Translations under genes and position numbers: made by a program
Assembly: GCF_022832975.1 (NCBI RefSeq)
Contig: NZ_CP094846.1
Span: 1,213,501 to 1,277,500, forward strand
Direction of reading: 5' to 3'
DNA from: Ornithobacterium rhinotracheale
Lineage (GTDB): Bacteria > Bacteroidota > Bacteroidia > Flavobacteriales > Weeksellaceae
DNA length: 64,000 bases
Notes under the pieces: model-generated
The model's database searches: none
What the model saw: only the letters and a program-made list of their open reading frames with translations
What the model was told of the DNA's origin: nothing
Part shown: positions 33,901-41,212 of the stretch, piece by piece
Position numbering within the stretch: the stretch's first letter is position 1
Layout of the letters: the number at the start of each line of letters is the position of its first letter

Positions 33901-34018
33901 AAAACATATTTCGCAAATTCAGGAATATAAGCAATTTTTGGCTGAGCTCAAGGTGGATGTTGCGCGTGCGTATTTGGTTTATCTCTCAAATAATATAGAA
34001 ATCTTAGAAGTAGATTAA
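30908..34018 (+). CDS. AddA-like UvrD-family helicase-nuclease
   Basis: 1036 residues. The Walker A motif SASAGTGKTYTLVQE is at residues 12-26, AITFTNKAANEMKER follows, and helicase motif II, DEFQDTSSIQW, is near 387. MTIHKSKGLQFPVVF is near 725 and VATTRAEEQLY near 802. The last 60 residues contain FRPDRLVKTEKGWYLIDYKTG, the Asp and DYK of a PD-(D/E)xK (RecB-type) nuclease. This is the AddA/RecB layout used to process double-strand DNA ends for recombination. No AddB/RecC partner gene adjoins it here. It is monocistronic. Confidence 0.88.
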   Translation: MLQSGEFKIYSASAGTGKTYTLVQEIMHLLLQKKNSKSFSQILAITFTNKAANEMKERILQKLDEWRNGKISAPELASIQEHLNISKEEIQARSQAVLSDILHNYSLFSVSTIDTFNLRLMRAFATDLGLSPNFDVELDTSQLMGEAVDLLYADLQNNQHLSKIITQAATENLTRDKSWDISDELKSNASHLYADHFLEYMREIGRLELKDLVEFRGKLITEINEIQKFLTEKCEEIKNLVEAEGLEPKDFRGGSRGILSFFSKILKGKIEFPTKTQSEILENHQFGSASASASAVDRIEEIFPKIEEAVEQIKAKIVRLQVCNAVYGSINTMSLYNEIEKNLSQIEGEGNVMLISEFNKIINENLQSQPTPFIYEKIGTKYRHYFVDEFQDTSSIQWNNLKPLVENALAQGDTLMLVGDPKQSIYRFRGGNPDLMIGLINQGQQYYGNVSVENLDKNWRSYHEIIEFNNDFYTFVANNFIKNEGFKNIYIQGNEQKINHKKGGYVCIKRITIEKGDIKNYNDYVLEDLLIKIKNCVANGYALRDLTILVNTNNEASRIAEFLQENEIAVLSDEALLLINNPEIQLIVSVLRLTTDTENHKFRADLLLNLKHLKKLNVVDFTEFSLKVLRKNFAQFIAELAEVSVDLSHLNQKMNSLYDQTEKTIAALGIEVQNQEYVLNFLDEVLKFQTQNESSAQAFIAYWDERGDRKSIAVPSGVNALKIMTIHKSKGLQFPVVFLPYTKLDIKEHGLWIPLKEGKFNHFYVNKTNPLKGVVEHLPDEMSEAVSRDVQESEIDQINKFYVATTRAEEQLYMYIKTQKKYDSFSFSEILDEYMNSKVGTAEAEYCVGEPEKVSPKKDYKSEDNTVFYPLKYNDWKEKVRISSEHSKMWDVHQKEKQDYGKKIHAVLERIQYKEEVEAVLNDYARNGFIDQNEKEILNTQIHQLLSQSELKDAYEHHTVLNERDFISKTGKIFRPDRLVKTEKGWYLIDYKTGEKSEKHISQIQEYKQFLAELKVDVARAYLVYLSNNIEILEVD

Positions 34019-34076
34019 AAACGCTACTCGGCTTTCAATTATTTTTTTAACCTTTGCAAAAAATTAAAAATAAACT

Positions 34077-34772
34077 ATGTTTTTTTCGCCAGAAATTTCT
34101 GCCAATGTAACGCTGTTTATAGAAATTGTGGGAACCATTTCCTTTGCCATGTCGGGCGCATTTGCCGCGATGCAAAGTAGGCTCGATCCATTTGGAGTGC
34201 TCATCATTGCTTTTGCCACGGCGGTAGGGGGTGGAACGATTCGCGATTTGTTGCTCGATGTGCCCGTTTTCTGGATGACCGATTTGCGAATTTGTTTGAT
34301 TACGGTGCTTAGTTGCGCAGCGGCGATGTTCTTTAAATCGCTGGAGCACAATTTCAAAGTAACGCTTTTTGTTTTCGATTCGCTTGGATTGGGACTTTTC
34401 ACAATTGTGGGGCTCGAAAAAGGCTTAGTTTTAGGATTTTCGCCCATAATTTGTGTGGCACTTGGTACCATCACGGGATGCTTTGGCGGATTGTTGCGCG
34501 ATGTTTTAATCAATCGTATTCCGCTTTTGCTTAGGGAAGAAATTTATGCCATAGCTTGTATCATTGGCGCTTTTTTCTATTTGTTTTTAGCTCATTTTTT
34601 TGGTTTAAAGAATCCAGTCGTTCAGTTCATTACGGTGCTCACCGTGTTCGGGATTCGTCATTTTTCCATTAAATATCACTGGCATATTCCCTTGTTTTAT
34701 TTAAGCTCGGAACAAAAAATGAAAGCACAATTCGAACGAATGAAAAGGTTAAAACCCAAAAAGAAAAAATAG
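34077..34772 (+). CDS. TRIC-type trimeric cation channel family protein (YadS/YicG-like)
   Basis: 231 residues with seven predicted helices in two repeats of three plus one. GTISFAMSGAFAAMQSRLD with FATAVGGGTIRDLL in the first repeat, and LGTITGCFGGLLRDVL in the second, are the glycine-rich pore signature of prokaryotic TRIC (formerly UPF0126) proteins. Bacterial members form K+-permeable homotrimers in the inner membrane. The C-terminus is basic (RMKRLKPKKKK). AACCTTTG (34049-34056), a one-mismatch -7 element, precedes it. Confidence 0.86.
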   Translation: MFFSPEISANVTLFIEIVGTISFAMSGAFAAMQSRLDPFGVLIIAFATAVGGGTIRDLLLDVPVFWMTDLRICLITVLSCAAAMFFKSLEHNFKVTLFVFDSLGLGLFTIVGLEKGLVLGFSPIICVALGTITGCFGGLLRDVLINRIPLLLREEIYAIACIIGAFFYLFLAHFFGLKNPVVQFITVLTVFGIRHFSIKYHWHIPLFYLSSEQKMKAQFERMKRLKPKKKK

Positions 34773-34877
34773 AATTTAAGCGTTTTTTTAGCCTAAAAAC
34801 CATCAAAAATTGATTTTTAATTTTAACTAAAAAACTGACATAATACCATTTTTTAAGCAATTCTGTAATAGAAATTG

Positions 34878-34885
34878 TATCTTTG
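34878..34885 (+). promoter_or_regulatory. Promoter -7 element of etfBA
   Basis: TATCTTTG, 39 bases before the etfB ATG at 34925. Confidence 0.55.
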
Positions 34886-34924
34886 CCGATTGAAAAAATA
34901 TCAAAAGTAGAAAAGATACAAAAA

Positions 34925-35671
34925 ATGAATATATTAGTTTGTATAAGTAGCGTTCCTGATACTACCTCAAAAATCAATTTTTCGCCCGACGGAAAATCTT
35001 TTGACAAAACAGGAATTCAATTTGTAATCAATCCCCACGATGAATATTCATTGTCCAAAGCCCTTCAATTAAAAGAAAAAAACGGCGCACAAGTAAGCGT
35101 GCTATCGGTAGGCGACGCTTTGTGTGAGCCAGTTTTGCGCAAAGCCTTGGCAATGGGTGCCGATGTAGCAATGCGTGTGGATATGGAGCCAAACGATTCG
35201 CTTGTGGCAGCTAAAGAAATTGCCCGAGTGGTAAAAGAACAAAATTTTGATTTAATTTTAGCAGGAAAAGAATCAATTGATTATAATGGTGGCGTAGTGC
35301 CAGCAACCGTGGCGGCTTTGCTTGAATTGCCTTTTGCCAATAATTGTGTGGGCTTAGAAGTGCAAGGAAATGAGGTGATTGCCATAGTAGAAAACGACGA
35401 CGAGGTGCAACATCTAAAGTTGCAATTGCCAGCCGTGATTGCAGGACAAAACGGAATCGTAGCCGAAAACGAATTGAAAATCCCAAATATGCGTGGTATT
35501 ATGCAAGCTCGTAGCAAAAAACTCGATGTGATAGCACCGAGCGAAACGATTTCAAACTTAAAAGTAGAACAATTTACCAAGCCAGCATCACGCGGTGCGG
35601 TACAAATGATTGATGCCAATGCCATAGATGAATTGGTGGAACTTTTAAGAAAAGATACCAAACTATTTTAA
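34925..35671 (+). CDS. etfB: Electron transfer flavoprotein, beta subunit
   Basis: 248 residues from the ATG at 34925; an upstream in-frame start at 34883 lies in the promoter. NILVCISSVPDTTSKI, NPHDEYSLSKALQLKE and LAGKESIDYNGGVVPATVA are typical of EtfB, which contributes AMP binding and carries electrons with EtfA from acyl-CoA dehydrogenases to the quinone pool. It lies 19 bases before etfA. Confidence 0.94.
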   Translation: MNILVCISSVPDTTSKINFSPDGKSFDKTGIQFVINPHDEYSLSKALQLKEKNGAQVSVLSVGDALCEPVLRKALAMGADVAMRVDMEPNDSLVAAKEIARVVKEQNFDLILAGKESIDYNGGVVPATVAALLELPFANNCVGLEVQGNEVIAIVENDDEVQHLKLQLPAVIAGQNGIVAENELKIPNMRGIMQARSKKLDVIAPSETISNLKVEQFTKPASRGAVQMIDANAIDELVELLRKDTKLF

Positions 35672-35690
35672 TCTCAAACAGAAAATCAGA

Positions 35691-36614
35691 ATGTCAGTTT
35701 TAGTATATGCAGAAACCCATCAAGGGAAATTTAAAAAAAGTGCTTTTGAAGCCCTTTCGTATGCACAAAATTTAAACGAAGAAATTACAGTCCTTTGCGT
35801 AAATGCCATTCAGCCAGAAGAATTGTTTGCATATGGTGCACAGAAAGTGATCAATCTTCAATCAGAACAAGCGATAGATGCACAAACGATTGCAAAGCAA
35901 ATCAATTGCGAGCAGTTTAACTTTATCGTTATGTCGCACGCCACACAAGGGCTGAATTTAGCCCCGCAACTAGCGGCAAAAAGTGGCGCGGCTTTGATTA
36001 CCAATGTAGTGAGCGAGCCTAGCCAATTGTTGCCATTGCGTGTAGCGCGTAAAGCATTTTCGGGCAAGGCAATTATGGAGGTGGAAAGCGATGCTAAATG
36101 CAATATTTTGTGTTTGGCTGTAAATGCCTTTGAATTAAAACAAAATCCCGTAGCGGGCGAAGTAGAAAATAGAGCCGTTTCAGCTGAAAATAGCCAAATC
36201 TCGGTTGAAAAAGTAGAAGCTTTAAGCAATGCCAAAGATTTAAAAACTGCCGAAATTGTGGTTTCTGGTGGACGCGGACTCAAAACTGCCGAAAATTTTA
36301 AATTATTGGAAGATTTAGCCGAAGTTCTAGGCGCTGCCACAGCGTGTTCAAAACCAGTCTCAGACATGGATTGGCGACCACACAGCGAGCATGTGGGGCA
36401 AACGGGAAAAAACATTGCACCTAATTTATATATCGCCGCAGGAATTTCTGGAGCGATTCAGCATTTGGCGGGCGTGAATGCTTCCAAAAGAATTTTGGTC
36501 ATCAATACCGATGCCGAGGCACCTTTTTTTAAAGCGGCAGATTATGGCATCGTAGGCGATGCCATGGAGGTTTTGCCAAAACTCACTGAGGCATTAAGAA
36601 AACTAAAATCGTAA
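35691..36614 (+). CDS. etfA: Electron transfer flavoprotein, alpha subunit
   Basis: 307 residues. The C-terminal FAD domain is clear: VVSGGRGLKTAENF, then HVGQTGKNIAPNLYIAAGI with SGAIQHLAGV, and INTDAEAPFFKAADYGIVGD. In most relatives the FAD-loop begins with Ser-Arg-Pro; here it is Ser-Lys-Pro (CSKPVSD), a mild change. It forms the heterodimer with EtfB. A terminator follows. No acyl-CoA dehydrogenase gene is adjacent. Confidence 0.94.
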   Translation: MSVLVYAETHQGKFKKSAFEALSYAQNLNEEITVLCVNAIQPEELFAYGAQKVINLQSEQAIDAQTIAKQINCEQFNFIVMSHATQGLNLAPQLAAKSGAALITNVVSEPSQLLPLRVARKAFSGKAIMEVESDAKCNILCLAVNAFELKQNPVAGEVENRAVSAENSQISVEKVEALSNAKDLKTAEIVVSGGRGLKTAENFKLLEDLAEVLGAATACSKPVSDMDWRPHSEHVGQTGKNIAPNLYIAAGISGAIQHLAGVNASKRILVINTDAEAPFFKAADYGIVGDAMEVLPKLTEALRKLKS

Positions 36615-36650
36615 AAAATACATTTTTTGATGATTTAAATAAAAATCCTA

Positions 36651-36688
36651 AACCGAATAGGCAAAATTTGCTTGTTCGGTTTTTTTTT
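36651..36688 (+). terminator. Intrinsic terminator of etfBA
   Basis: AACCGAA (36651-36657) with TTCGGTT (36675-36681), inner GCAAA/TTTGC pairs, then eight T. Confidence 0.88.
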
Positions 36689-36701
36689 CAATTAAAATTA
36701 G

Positions 36702-36709
36702 TACATTTA
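36702..36709 (+). promoter_or_regulatory. Promoter -7 element of the bifunctional nuclease gene
   Basis: TACATTTA, a one-mismatch -7 element, nine bases before the ATG at 36719. Confidence 0.45.
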
Positions 36710-36718
36710 CCCTTGATT

Positions 36719-37468
36719 ATGGATTTAGTAAAACTTAGCATACGAGGAATCTCTTATAGCAATGCCAATTCAGAGGCATATATTTTAATTTTAGAAGAAG
36801 ACGAAACGCAAAAGAAAATTCCTATCGTAATCGGAAATTTTGAGGCTCAGGCGATTGCAATGGCACTCGAGAAAGATTTGAGTACTCCGCGACCGCTCAC
36901 ACACGATTTATTTGTTACTTTTATAGCGAAAATGAATGCAAATTTAAAATCAGTCGTGATTTATAAATTTCAAGAGGGGGTTTTCTTTTCCAATTTAATT
37001 TTTGAAAAAGAAAATGGAGAATTGTTTGAGCTTGATTCTCGCACTTCGGATGCTATAGCGCTTGGTTTGCGTGTAGATGCGCCCATTTTTGCATACCAGC
37101 AAGTGGTGGATCAAGCGGGGGTTGATTTCAAAATTGTGGGGGATGAAGTGGTAGAAATTGAAGAAGATTCTGAACTTGATGATTTTAAAGAAGAAATTGA
37201 GCAAGTAATAGATGAGGTAATCGAGGAGGTGGCAAATACGCCTAGACCAAACGATATCCGCCAAAAAGATATGGACGAAAAAACTTTAGCTTATTCCTAT
37301 AAATTTATAAAAGAAACGATGTCAAAACTTCCTTTTGGAAATATGTCATGGGGTACTTTTAATAACAATGATCTAGAAGGTTTAAAAAATATTGCAATCA
37401 GTCATGAAGATTATGAATTTGCAGCAATGGTGGTAGAAGAACTTAAAAGAAGAGAAAATTCAAAATAA
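36719..37468 (+). CDS. Bifunctional nuclease domain protein (DUF151) with C-terminal UVR-like motif
   Basis: 249 residues from the ATG at 36719; an earlier in-frame start lies in the upstream terminator. Residues 1 to about 145 are a DUF151 bifunctional nuclease domain: KIPIVIGNFEAQAIAMALE, RPLTHDLF, LDSRTSDAIALGLRVDAPIF. A very acidic linker follows. The last 35 residues (LEGLKNIAISHEDYEFAAMV onward) resemble the UVR motif of UvrB/UvrC, which binds proteins of nucleotide excision repair. DUF151 proteins have reported DNase/RNase activity; the physiological role is unknown. nupG follows after 19 bases. Confidence 0.85.
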   Translation: MDLVKLSIRGISYSNANSEAYILILEEDETQKKIPIVIGNFEAQAIAMALEKDLSTPRPLTHDLFVTFIAKMNANLKSVVIYKFQEGVFFSNLIFEKENGELFELDSRTSDAIALGLRVDAPIFAYQQVVDQAGVDFKIVGDEVVEIEEDSELDDFKEEIEQVIDEVIEEVANTPRPNDIRQKDMDEKTLAYSYKFIKETMSKLPFGNMSWGTFNNNDLEGLKNIAISHEDYEFAAMVVEELKRRENSK

Positions 37469-37487
37469 TAGAACAATATATAATATC

Positions 37488-38744
37488 ATGGGGACAAAGA
37501 CTAAATTAATATTAATCAGTTTTTTACAGTTTTTTGTTTGGGGAGCTTGGCTTATTACTATGGCAAACTTTTGGTTTGGGACAAAACATTGGAATGCAGC
37601 GGAGTTCGGTGCTGTTTTCTCAACCATGGGAATTGCCTCGCTATTTATGCCCACTTTGATGGGGATTGTGGCAGACCGATGGATTAATGCGGAAAAGTTA
37701 TACGGAGCTTTGCACATTTTATATGCAGGAACTTTATTTTTGTTGCCAAGCATGGTAAGCCCTACGGCATTTTTCTGGTTAATGCTTTTGGCAATGATTT
37801 TTTACATGCCCACAATTGCATTCTCAAACTCAATTGCTTATAGTTTGCTCAAAAGAGATGGCTACGATGTTGTGAAGGAATTTCCATCGATTCGTGTTTT
37901 TGGAACAATTGGTTTTATCGCAGCCATGTGGCTTACTAATTTAACTGGGAATAAAGCCTCAGAAAATCAATTCTATATAGCGGGAGCAGTGGCATTGGTG
38001 CTAGGGCTTTATTCATTTACTTTACCAAAATGCCCGCCTCAAAACTTAATCCCGAAAAACGCAAGCTGGTCAGAGAAATTAGGACTAAATGCCTTTAGAT
38101 TATTTAAAAATTATAAAATGGCATTGTTCTTTGTATTCTCGATGTTGCTCGGTGCGGCACTTCAATTAACAAATGCTTATGGCGATATTTTCTTGTCGGA
38201 TTTTGGAAACAATCCAGAATATGCCAATAGTGCTGTGGTGAGATTTTCGACTGTAATTATGTCGATTTCACAAATTTCTGAGGTGTTTTTTATTCTGGCT
38301 ATTCCATTCTTTTTAAAGAAATTCGGTATAAAAAATGTAATGCTCATGAGTATGCTCGCTTGGGTATTGCGATTTGGATTCTTTGCCTTTGGAGCGCCTG
38401 CAGGATTCGGATTTGTGCTGATTTTATTGTCCAACATTGTGTATGGGATGGCGTTCGATTTCTTCAACATCTCGGGTTCACTTTTCGTGGAAAATACTAC
38501 TAGCGAGAAAATTCGTTCATCGGCTCAAGGTTTATTTATGATGATGACTAATGGAATTGGGGCTATTTTAGGTAGTACCATTTCTGGTTGGCTTATCGAG
38601 CAATTTTACACTTTGCCAAGCGGAGAAATCGTGTGGCACGATGTTTGGCTCGTATTCTCGGCTTATTCATTGGTAGTAGCTGTGTTGTTTGCCCTTATGT
38701 TTAAGCACAAACACAATCCAAAAGAACTGGCCAATGCACTTTAA
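37488..38744 (+). CDS. nupG: Nucleoside:H+ symporter family MFS transporter (NupG-like)
   Basis: 418 residues with about 12 helices. LISFLQFFVWGAWLITMANFW, then MGIASLFMPTLMGIVADRWI in the first loop, and FPSIRVFGTIGFIAAMW, are typical of the NHS (NupG/XapB) family. Members take up nucleosides with protons. A salvage enzyme (hpt) is elsewhere in the window. It is probably cotranscribed with the nuclease gene before it and the dispanin-like gene after it (15-base gap). Confidence 0.88.
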   Translation: MGTKTKLILISFLQFFVWGAWLITMANFWFGTKHWNAAEFGAVFSTMGIASLFMPTLMGIVADRWINAEKLYGALHILYAGTLFLLPSMVSPTAFFWLMLLAMIFYMPTIAFSNSIAYSLLKRDGYDVVKEFPSIRVFGTIGFIAAMWLTNLTGNKASENQFYIAGAVALVLGLYSFTLPKCPPQNLIPKNASWSEKLGLNAFRLFKNYKMALFFVFSMLLGAALQLTNAYGDIFLSDFGNNPEYANSAVVRFSTVIMSISQISEVFFILAIPFFLKKFGIKNVMLMSMLAWVLRFGFFAFGAPAGFGFVLILLSNIVYGMAFDFFNISGSLFVENTTSEKIRSSAQGLFMMMTNGIGAILGSTISGWLIEQFYTLPSGEIVWHDVWLVFSAYSLVVAVLFALMFKHKHNPKELANAL

Positions 38745-38759
38745 AAATTAAAATTAAAA

Positions 38760-39101
38760 ATGGAAGAAATAAATAGAAACCTCAACCCACCACCTAAAGA
38801 AAATTATTTAACCCTTGCAATCGTTGCGAGCGTTATGGGCGTGTTAACATGTGGAATTTTTGGATTATTAATTGGTTTTGCAGCATCGTTTTTTGCCATG
38901 CGCTACAACAAGGCATATAACGCTGCACAATATGCAGAAGCCTATCGCTACAAGAGAATTTCAAGAGTATTGTCTTTTGGGCTAATCATACTTTCAGTAT
39001 TTTTGTTGGCGGTCGTGGCTTATGTGTACAAATATCAACCAGAATTGTTCCAGCAAGCCTTGGATGAATTTAACCAAAGAATGCAAGAACAAAATCAATA
39101 A
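38760..39101 (+). CDS. CD225/dispanin-like small membrane protein
   Basis: 113 residues with a proline-rich N-terminus (LNPPPKENY) and two membrane helices. The first (YLTLAIVASVMGVLTCGIFG) and the following YNKAYNAAQYAEAYRYK match the bacterial CD225/dispanin pattern, a family that includes human IFITM proteins. The bacterial function is not known. It is the last gene of the nuclease-nupG transcript, with a terminator behind it. Confidence 0.72.
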   Translation: MEEINRNLNPPPKENYLTLAIVASVMGVLTCGIFGLLIGFAASFFAMRYNKAYNAAQYAEAYRYKRISRVLSFGLIILSVFLLAVVAYVYKYQPELFQQALDEFNQRMQEQNQ

Positions 39102-39145
39102 TTATATTGAATTTTTTAGATTAAACTAAAATTTTTTAATGGTTA

Positions 39146-39188
39146 AAATCCGTGTGAAAATTAATTTTTGCGCGGATTTCTTGTTTTT
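39146..39188 (+). terminator. Intrinsic terminator after the dispanin-like gene
   Basis: AAATCCG (39146-39152) pairs with CGGATTT (39173-39179), followed by CTTGTTTTT. Confidence 0.65.
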
Positions 39189-39277
39189 AATGAAATAAAA
39201 AATACTATTTTTTAATATTTTAAGGGCTAAATTGATTAGATTTTACGATTAATTTTTTATGCCTAAGTTCAGCGAAT

Positions 39278-39311
39278 TTGGTAGGCGATAAATAAATTAT
39301 TCTTAATTTTG
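39278..39311 (+). promoter_or_regulatory. Promoter of the DUF1015 operon, abutting the start codon
   Basis: TTTG ending at 39280, a 23-base spacer, then TAATTTTG at 39304-39311. The ATG at 39316 is only four bases after the -7 element, so transcription should begin at or next to the start codon and leave no leader. Confidence 0.65.
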
Positions 39312-39315
39312 CAGC

Positions 39316-40551
39316 ATGATACAATTTAGGCCTTTTAAGGGGATCCGTCCAGCCAAAACAAAAGCCGCCAGTGTGGCTACCAAAAACATAGATTACTATG
39401 ATTCGGCTGAGATTGATTATGAATTGAAAAATAATCCAGATTCTTTCTTTAAAGTAATTGAACCAGCTTTGTTAGGAGATGACGAAGCAAGCTTGGTGAA
39501 AGTAAGAGAAAATTTAGAAACATTTATCAAAGAAAAAATTTTAATAAAAGACCCTAGTTCTTACTACATTTACGAGCAAGAGGACGCCAAACATGGGAAA
39601 ACACTTGGAATCATAGGAGTAGTAAGTTTAGATGATTATAAAAATGGTCTGATTAAAAGACACGAAAATACACTCAAAGAACGACAGGAGAAGTTTACGA
39701 GATATTTGAAGGCCATCAACTTGCAGCCAGATCCTGTGTTGCTCACTTTTCCAGAAAATAGCAATATAGAAATGATCATTTCTATGATTACGGTAAAAAC
39801 TCCTTGTTTAGAATTTTCGGGTTCAGACCAGCACACACATCGTTTGTGGCAGGTGAAGGATCGCTTGCTCATGCAGCAATTAAAGTTTGCGATAGAGAAA
39901 TTACCCGCACTCTATATTGCAGATGGGCACCATCGCATGGAAAGCTCCGTACAATATACCGATCATCGCAGAGCCCAGGAGCCAGATTTCTTCGGAGGAG
40001 AAATGTTTAACTACACACTTGCTACCATTATTCCAGGGAATTTCTTGAAAATCTATGATTACAACCGTTTAGTCAAAGATTTAAATGGAATGGCAGAGGA
40101 AGAGTTTTTAGAAAAATTAAAAACCGTATTTAGCGTAATCGAGAAGAAATCTCCTTATTACCCATCAAGCAAGCACCATTTATCCATGTATCTAAATGGG
40201 AATTTCTATGCACTTTATGTAAACCACAGCTATCGTGGAGTGCCAAAAGCGTTGGGAGAATTAGATACTTACTTGTGGGAAGAACATATCATGAAACCTA
40301 TTTTAGGGATCGAGGATTCTCGCGAGAGCGACAAAGTAGAATTTGTAAAAGGAACAGGCGATATCAACGGAATTATGAAGATGAAGGAATTGGTGGACAA
40401 AGGTGAGTACAAAGTAGCCTTTGGTTTCTATCCAATTGCGCTCAAAGATTTAAAATTAGTGGCAGATGAAGACAAAACCATGCCACCTAAGAGCACCTAC
40501 ATTTATCCCAAATTTTTATCGGCACTCACCATGTTAGATTTAAATGATTAA
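39316..40551 (+). CDS. DUF1015 family protein
   Basis: 411 residues. The start MIQFRPFKGIRPAKTKA and the central LPALYIADGHHRMESSVQY are the hallmarks of DUF1015, a cytoplasmic family found near serine and PLP genes and thought to be a kinase-like or hydrolase fold; its function is unknown. The family N-terminus matches this ATG, so the unusually close promoter is real. It overlaps the next gene by eight bases. Confidence 0.88.
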   Translation: MIQFRPFKGIRPAKTKAASVATKNIDYYDSAEIDYELKNNPDSFFKVIEPALLGDDEASLVKVRENLETFIKEKILIKDPSSYYIYEQEDAKHGKTLGIIGVVSLDDYKNGLIKRHENTLKERQEKFTRYLKAINLQPDPVLLTFPENSNIEMIISMITVKTPCLEFSGSDQHTHRLWQVKDRLLMQQLKFAIEKLPALYIADGHHRMESSVQYTDHRRAQEPDFFGGEMFNYTLATIIPGNFLKIYDYNRLVKDLNGMAEEEFLEKLKTVFSVIEKKSPYYPSSKHHLSMYLNGNFYALYVNHSYRGVPKALGELDTYLWEEHIMKPILGIEDSRESDKVEFVKGTGDINGIMKMKELVDKGEYKVAFGFYPIALKDLKLVADEDKTMPPKSTYIYPKFLSALTMLDLND

Positions 40552-41209
40552 GCCCATGAACCTTGTAGAAAATTACCAAAAAATCAAAAATTCATTGCCT
40601 GCAGAAGTTGTGCTGGTTGCGGTTTCTAAAACCAAGCCCGTGGAGGATATCCAAGCCTTGTACGATGCAGGCGTGAGAGATTTTGGTGAAAACAAAATCC
40701 AAGAAATGTGCGAAAAATACGAATCTTTGCCAAAAGACATTCGTTGGCACATGATTGGAGCTTTGCAATCCAATAAGGTAAAATACATGGCAGAATTTGT
40801 ACACTTGATTCACGGTGTGCACAAAAAATCATTATTAAAAGAAATCGACAAGCGTGCAGCACAGGCAGGTCGTGTGCAAGAAGTTTTGCTTGAAGTGAAA
40901 ATTGCTGAGGAAGATTCCAAACACGGAATGACACGCCAATCGGCACGCGAAATTCTAGAAACACAATCCGACTTCCCAAATGTGAAAATTGCGGGCTTAA
41001 TGGGCATGGCAACTTTTACCGATGATGAATCTCAAGTGACAGAGGAGTTTAAAGAATTACACCAGATTTTTGTAGACTTGCAAAAAGATTTTCCGCAATT
41101 GCAAGTCCTTTCTATGGGCATGAGTGTCGATTATCTCATCGCGGTTGAGCAGGGAAGTACCATGGTGCGCGTGGGGAGTAAAATCTTTGGTGAAAGAAAT
41201 TACCATTAG
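40544..41209 (+). CDS. yggS: YggS family pyridoxal-phosphate homeostasis protein
   Basis: 221 residues (217 if the second ATG at 40556 is used). VVLVAVSKTKP carries the PLP-binding Lys. FGENKIQEM, WHMIGALQSNK and VLLEVKIAEEDSKHGM follow the YggS/PROSC alanine-racemase-like barrel. The protein binds PLP and helps keep B6 pools balanced, without a known catalytic step. It overlaps the DUF1015 gene by eight bases and ends three bases before the next gene, so the three form one operon. Confidence 0.94.
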   Translation: MIKPMNLVENYQKIKNSLPAEVVLVAVSKTKPVEDIQALYDAGVRDFGENKIQEMCEKYESLPKDIRWHMIGALQSNKVKYMAEFVHLIHGVHKKSLLKEIDKRAAQAGRVQEVLLEVKIAEEDSKHGMTRQSAREILETQSDFPNVKIAGLMGMATFTDDESQVTEEFKELHQIFVDLQKDFPQLQVLSMGMSVDYLIAVEQGSTMVRVGSKIFGERNYH

Positions 41210-41212
41210 TGC

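Noticed and set aside
34064-34513. 149-codon minus-strand frame within the TRIC gene
   Set aside because: It is a shadow of the conserved channel gene; the product is rich in Ser, Lys and Pro and matches nothing.
35858-36415. 185-codon minus-strand frame within etfA
   Set aside because: It is antisense to conserved EtfA codons with no start context or family match.
36668-36718. Earlier start of the bifunctional nuclease gene
   Set aside because: It falls within the etfBA terminator and upstream of the -7 element; MDLVKLSIRGI is the family start.
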